NCBI RefSeq assembly: GCF_047663525.1
Contig: NC_092590.1
Location: 19,466,001-19,530,000 of the forward strand
From: Anas platyrhynchos
Taxonomy: Eukaryota > Chordata > Aves > Anseriformes > Anatidae
DNA length: 64,000 nucleotides
Direction: 5' to 3'
This document shows, piece after piece, positions 61,551 to 64,000 of the stretch. Positions within the stretch are counted from its first letter, which is position 1. Each line of letters starts with the position of its first letter. A program made the position numbers and the translations under genes. Under the pieces are notes generated by a model. It made no database searches and was not told the DNA's origin. It saw only the letters and a list, made by a program, of their open reading frames with translations.

Positions 61551-64000
61551 GTTAGTTTCTAACGTTTTAAGAGTTCATGTTTTCATTGCTAACGTCAGAA
61601 AGATCTTTTCTCAGTACCCTTTTTAAAACTATCATCTTATAAAATGACGTGAGTTCTCATTAAGATTCTCCAAAGTCATTGTGGACAGCAGCAGAAGTAG
61701 TTTATGACACCTGCTGTAGTGGATTAGAATGAAGATTAGTCTAATTTAGCATTACGGTTTCAGCCTTGGCCAGTTGTGGTTGTCTAGTGAAAAGAAAAGT
61801 AGCAGGCCAGATGTTATGTATAACATCTCTAGGGTTTATTCCCACTCATCCTTCAGCATCGTGTTTGTCTTATTTTCTCCTCTGACTTTGATTCTTTGAA
61901 GCTGGCATTTTCCTAGTTTCCTTCAGTCAAAAGGTTGTAGACTTTCCACAAAATATGTGAAGATACTTCTGAGTGTGGAACACACAAGAAATGTATAATT
62001 ATATAACAAAAAATGAATAGAAAAATACTTTCCGAAATTCGTACTCACAAATTCTGATTTGTCTTTGTAGTAATCAGTTGAACGATGTCAATAGGTAGCT
62101 AAGCTTGGAAGGCAAATAGCAGTTTGTGTGCAAAGAACACCTCATCACTTTAAATTAACAAAAACAGGAATTAATTGAGTTGGGTTTTATTTTTTTGATC
62201 CAGAGGAAAGAAATGTTACAGTGGTATAGTGAGATGCTTTAGCTTTGTGGTAGTTTTAGCTGCTTGATTCTGAATTCTGGGAGAAAGGAAGTATGGCACA
62301 TGCAAAAATCTTCCTTTCCAAGTTGTACAACTGATTATGGTTAGGCTCATGTTTTCAGACTAAACCACCAAAAAACAAATATATACTGAGATATCAGAGT
62401 GCAGTCCTTTGTGTACAGATCTTCTGGTACCCTCCATCATTTCCTGATATCAGGAAAATAGTTCCAAGTCTCCTACTCATCTCTGCTTTAGTGTTAAAGT
62501 GCAATGGTATCTGGTGGCTTTTGTATCGTTTCTATCATTAGGGTTTTTCCTACTTGTCTTGAAGGGCTCATTGTAGAAATATGGAATAAGATCCTACCTA
62601 TTTTGGAGCAGGAAGTGTAGCGGTAGGGAAAAAAGCTGTCTCCTACTCTGTCCAGTAGCTCTTAACTTTGATCTGTGAGTTTCTTGTCACATGTCTGGGC
62701 TTGCAGGAGACCTCTTGAAAAAGACCTTTTCAGTGCATTTTCCTTACATAATTCAGTTCTGCCTTGTTGGGGACTTGAGAAGTGAATGAGGCAATTCACA
62801 CCTCTTGGGCTGCCTGCAGGCTTGGCAGGAGCTGCTATTTGGGCTGATGCTTTTAGGGGTTTATTTATAACACTATGTGCTAGAAATCAATTAAAAACTC
62901 TGTAAGCCCAGATTCTAGAGCACAGTTGGGCTGAGAAACATAACGTGTCTCTTTGTATAGCTGTGTATAATTCTGTAGTGTAAGAGAAGGTTTGCAGCCC
63001 AAGTAAGGGGTGAGGTTTAGTTTGGTTTTCATATTGAAGATTGTGGAATAAAGACTACAGTATGCTTGCCTGCTACTGAGAAGAGCATGTTTCTTTGGAA
63101 AGGAAAGCACTTGCTTAACTGGTACTCACTGGAAGCAGTGTGAGTAAAAGAAAAACCCACTCCTTTCTTTTCAGGTATTGCAGGTAGGCAGTTCTGGAGA
63201 TCTTAGTGTTAAAACTCTTCCAGCATCCCGGTTGTGGCACTTCCATATCTCTTTTCTCATGGACACTGTTTTCTGCCCAATGACTTGAATAATGTTTTAA
63301 GTGTACACAGGTTAGATTGTAACACAGCGGAGGGCATGATGATGCAGGATAGGTGATTTCATTTGGTTGTAGCCTTTGTGTAGGGGACCCTTCGGTCAAA
63401 GGAGATAAAATCATCATCTGTTACAGCATGGCAGGTTGTTTGTTGCGTGAACTTGTGTTATAGTGGACGGCTTACACATCATTTTTGAGTAGATGGGAAA
63501 AGCTCAATATGGATTCTTCATGTCAAGAGTTGAAACAGATTCTCCTTATACTGTGGTTTCAACTGTTTTTTAACAGTCTTTAATCCTGCAAACAGAAACA
63601 GAACAAATGCAAGTACTGAAAGTACTTGTTGGCGTTACTGTCTTGTCAGGCAGAGATTTCAGAATTGGAAGAGACGAATGCATTTCCCTTTTCCTTTATA
63701 TTTCTCTTTGTCTGAGCTTTGCACATCTACGTACAATTCAATTGTACAAAGGGAGAAAATATTTTGGGAGGGAAGACTTTCTTGGTACTGGCCACATACC
63801 AGTCTTGTTTGAGAATAGGAGGTGGTGTCCCATTTTATATCTAATAAAACCTAAGCATTAAGATCTGAAATAACAGATACCAGATCCCATGGGGTGTTCT
63901 GTAACACCAGTGGAAGTAGAAATTGATGTCTTCTGTGCTTCAAAATGAGGCTTCTGTAGGGGTTTTGGGAGTGACGATGGGAGTTTCTGTACAAGTGAAA
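61551..64000 (+). other. INTS10: INTS10 intron 8, incomplete
   Basis: 2450 bases with no recognisable exon, repeat family or RNA gene. The open frames at 62880-63110 and 63115-63417 (minus) and at 63607-63861 (plus) show no known domain and no splice context that fits INTS10. Confidence 0.75.

Overview
This is vertebrate nuclear DNA, very probably from a bird. It has intron-bearing genes with GT-AG splice sites, one CpG-island promoter, sparse interspersed repeats, and several fragments that read like chicken repeat 1 (CR1) LINE tails. It holds parts of three protein-coding genes in the order SH2D4A (+), CSGALNACT1 (-), INTS10 (+). To my knowledge that is the same order and orientation as on human chromosome 8p. 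I recognised the genes from their translated exons and could not run a search.

Layout. 1-4.2 kb: the last three coding exons and 3' UTR of SH2D4A, whose 5' part lies left of the window. 4.2-7.4 kb: intergenic sequence between two convergent genes, with a CR1 remnant near 6.4 kb. 7.4-23.8 kb: CSGALNACT1 on the minus strand. All seven coding exons are present and join in phase to a complete 530-residue protein; the largest intron (14.95-22.87 kb) carries an LTR-like element and a possible processed retrocopy. 23.8-56.1 kb: about 32 kb with no protein-coding gene that I can support. It holds simple repeats, two short CR1 tails, an 11-bp-arm palindrome and a CpG-enriched patch at 51.0-52.7 kb that could be a CSGALNACT1 promoter. 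56.1-64 kb: the CpG-island promoter and first eight coding exons of INTS10 (335 codons, about half the protein). Its 3' half lies right of the window.

The three genes do unrelated jobs: an SH2 adaptor, a Golgi glycosyltransferase that starts chondroitin sulfate chains, and a subunit of the Integrator complex. They are neighbours by conserved synteny, not as a pathway. The most unusual structure is a pair of inverted repeats in INTS10 intron 7. One folds as a stem of about 36 positions with a loop of about 27 nt, the size and shape of a microRNA precursor or a palindromic mini-transposon. Other points are a possible in-frame upstream start of INTS10 inside a YY1 motif, tandem splice donors on INTS10 exon 2, and upstream ORFs abutting or overlapping the CSGALNACT1 start.
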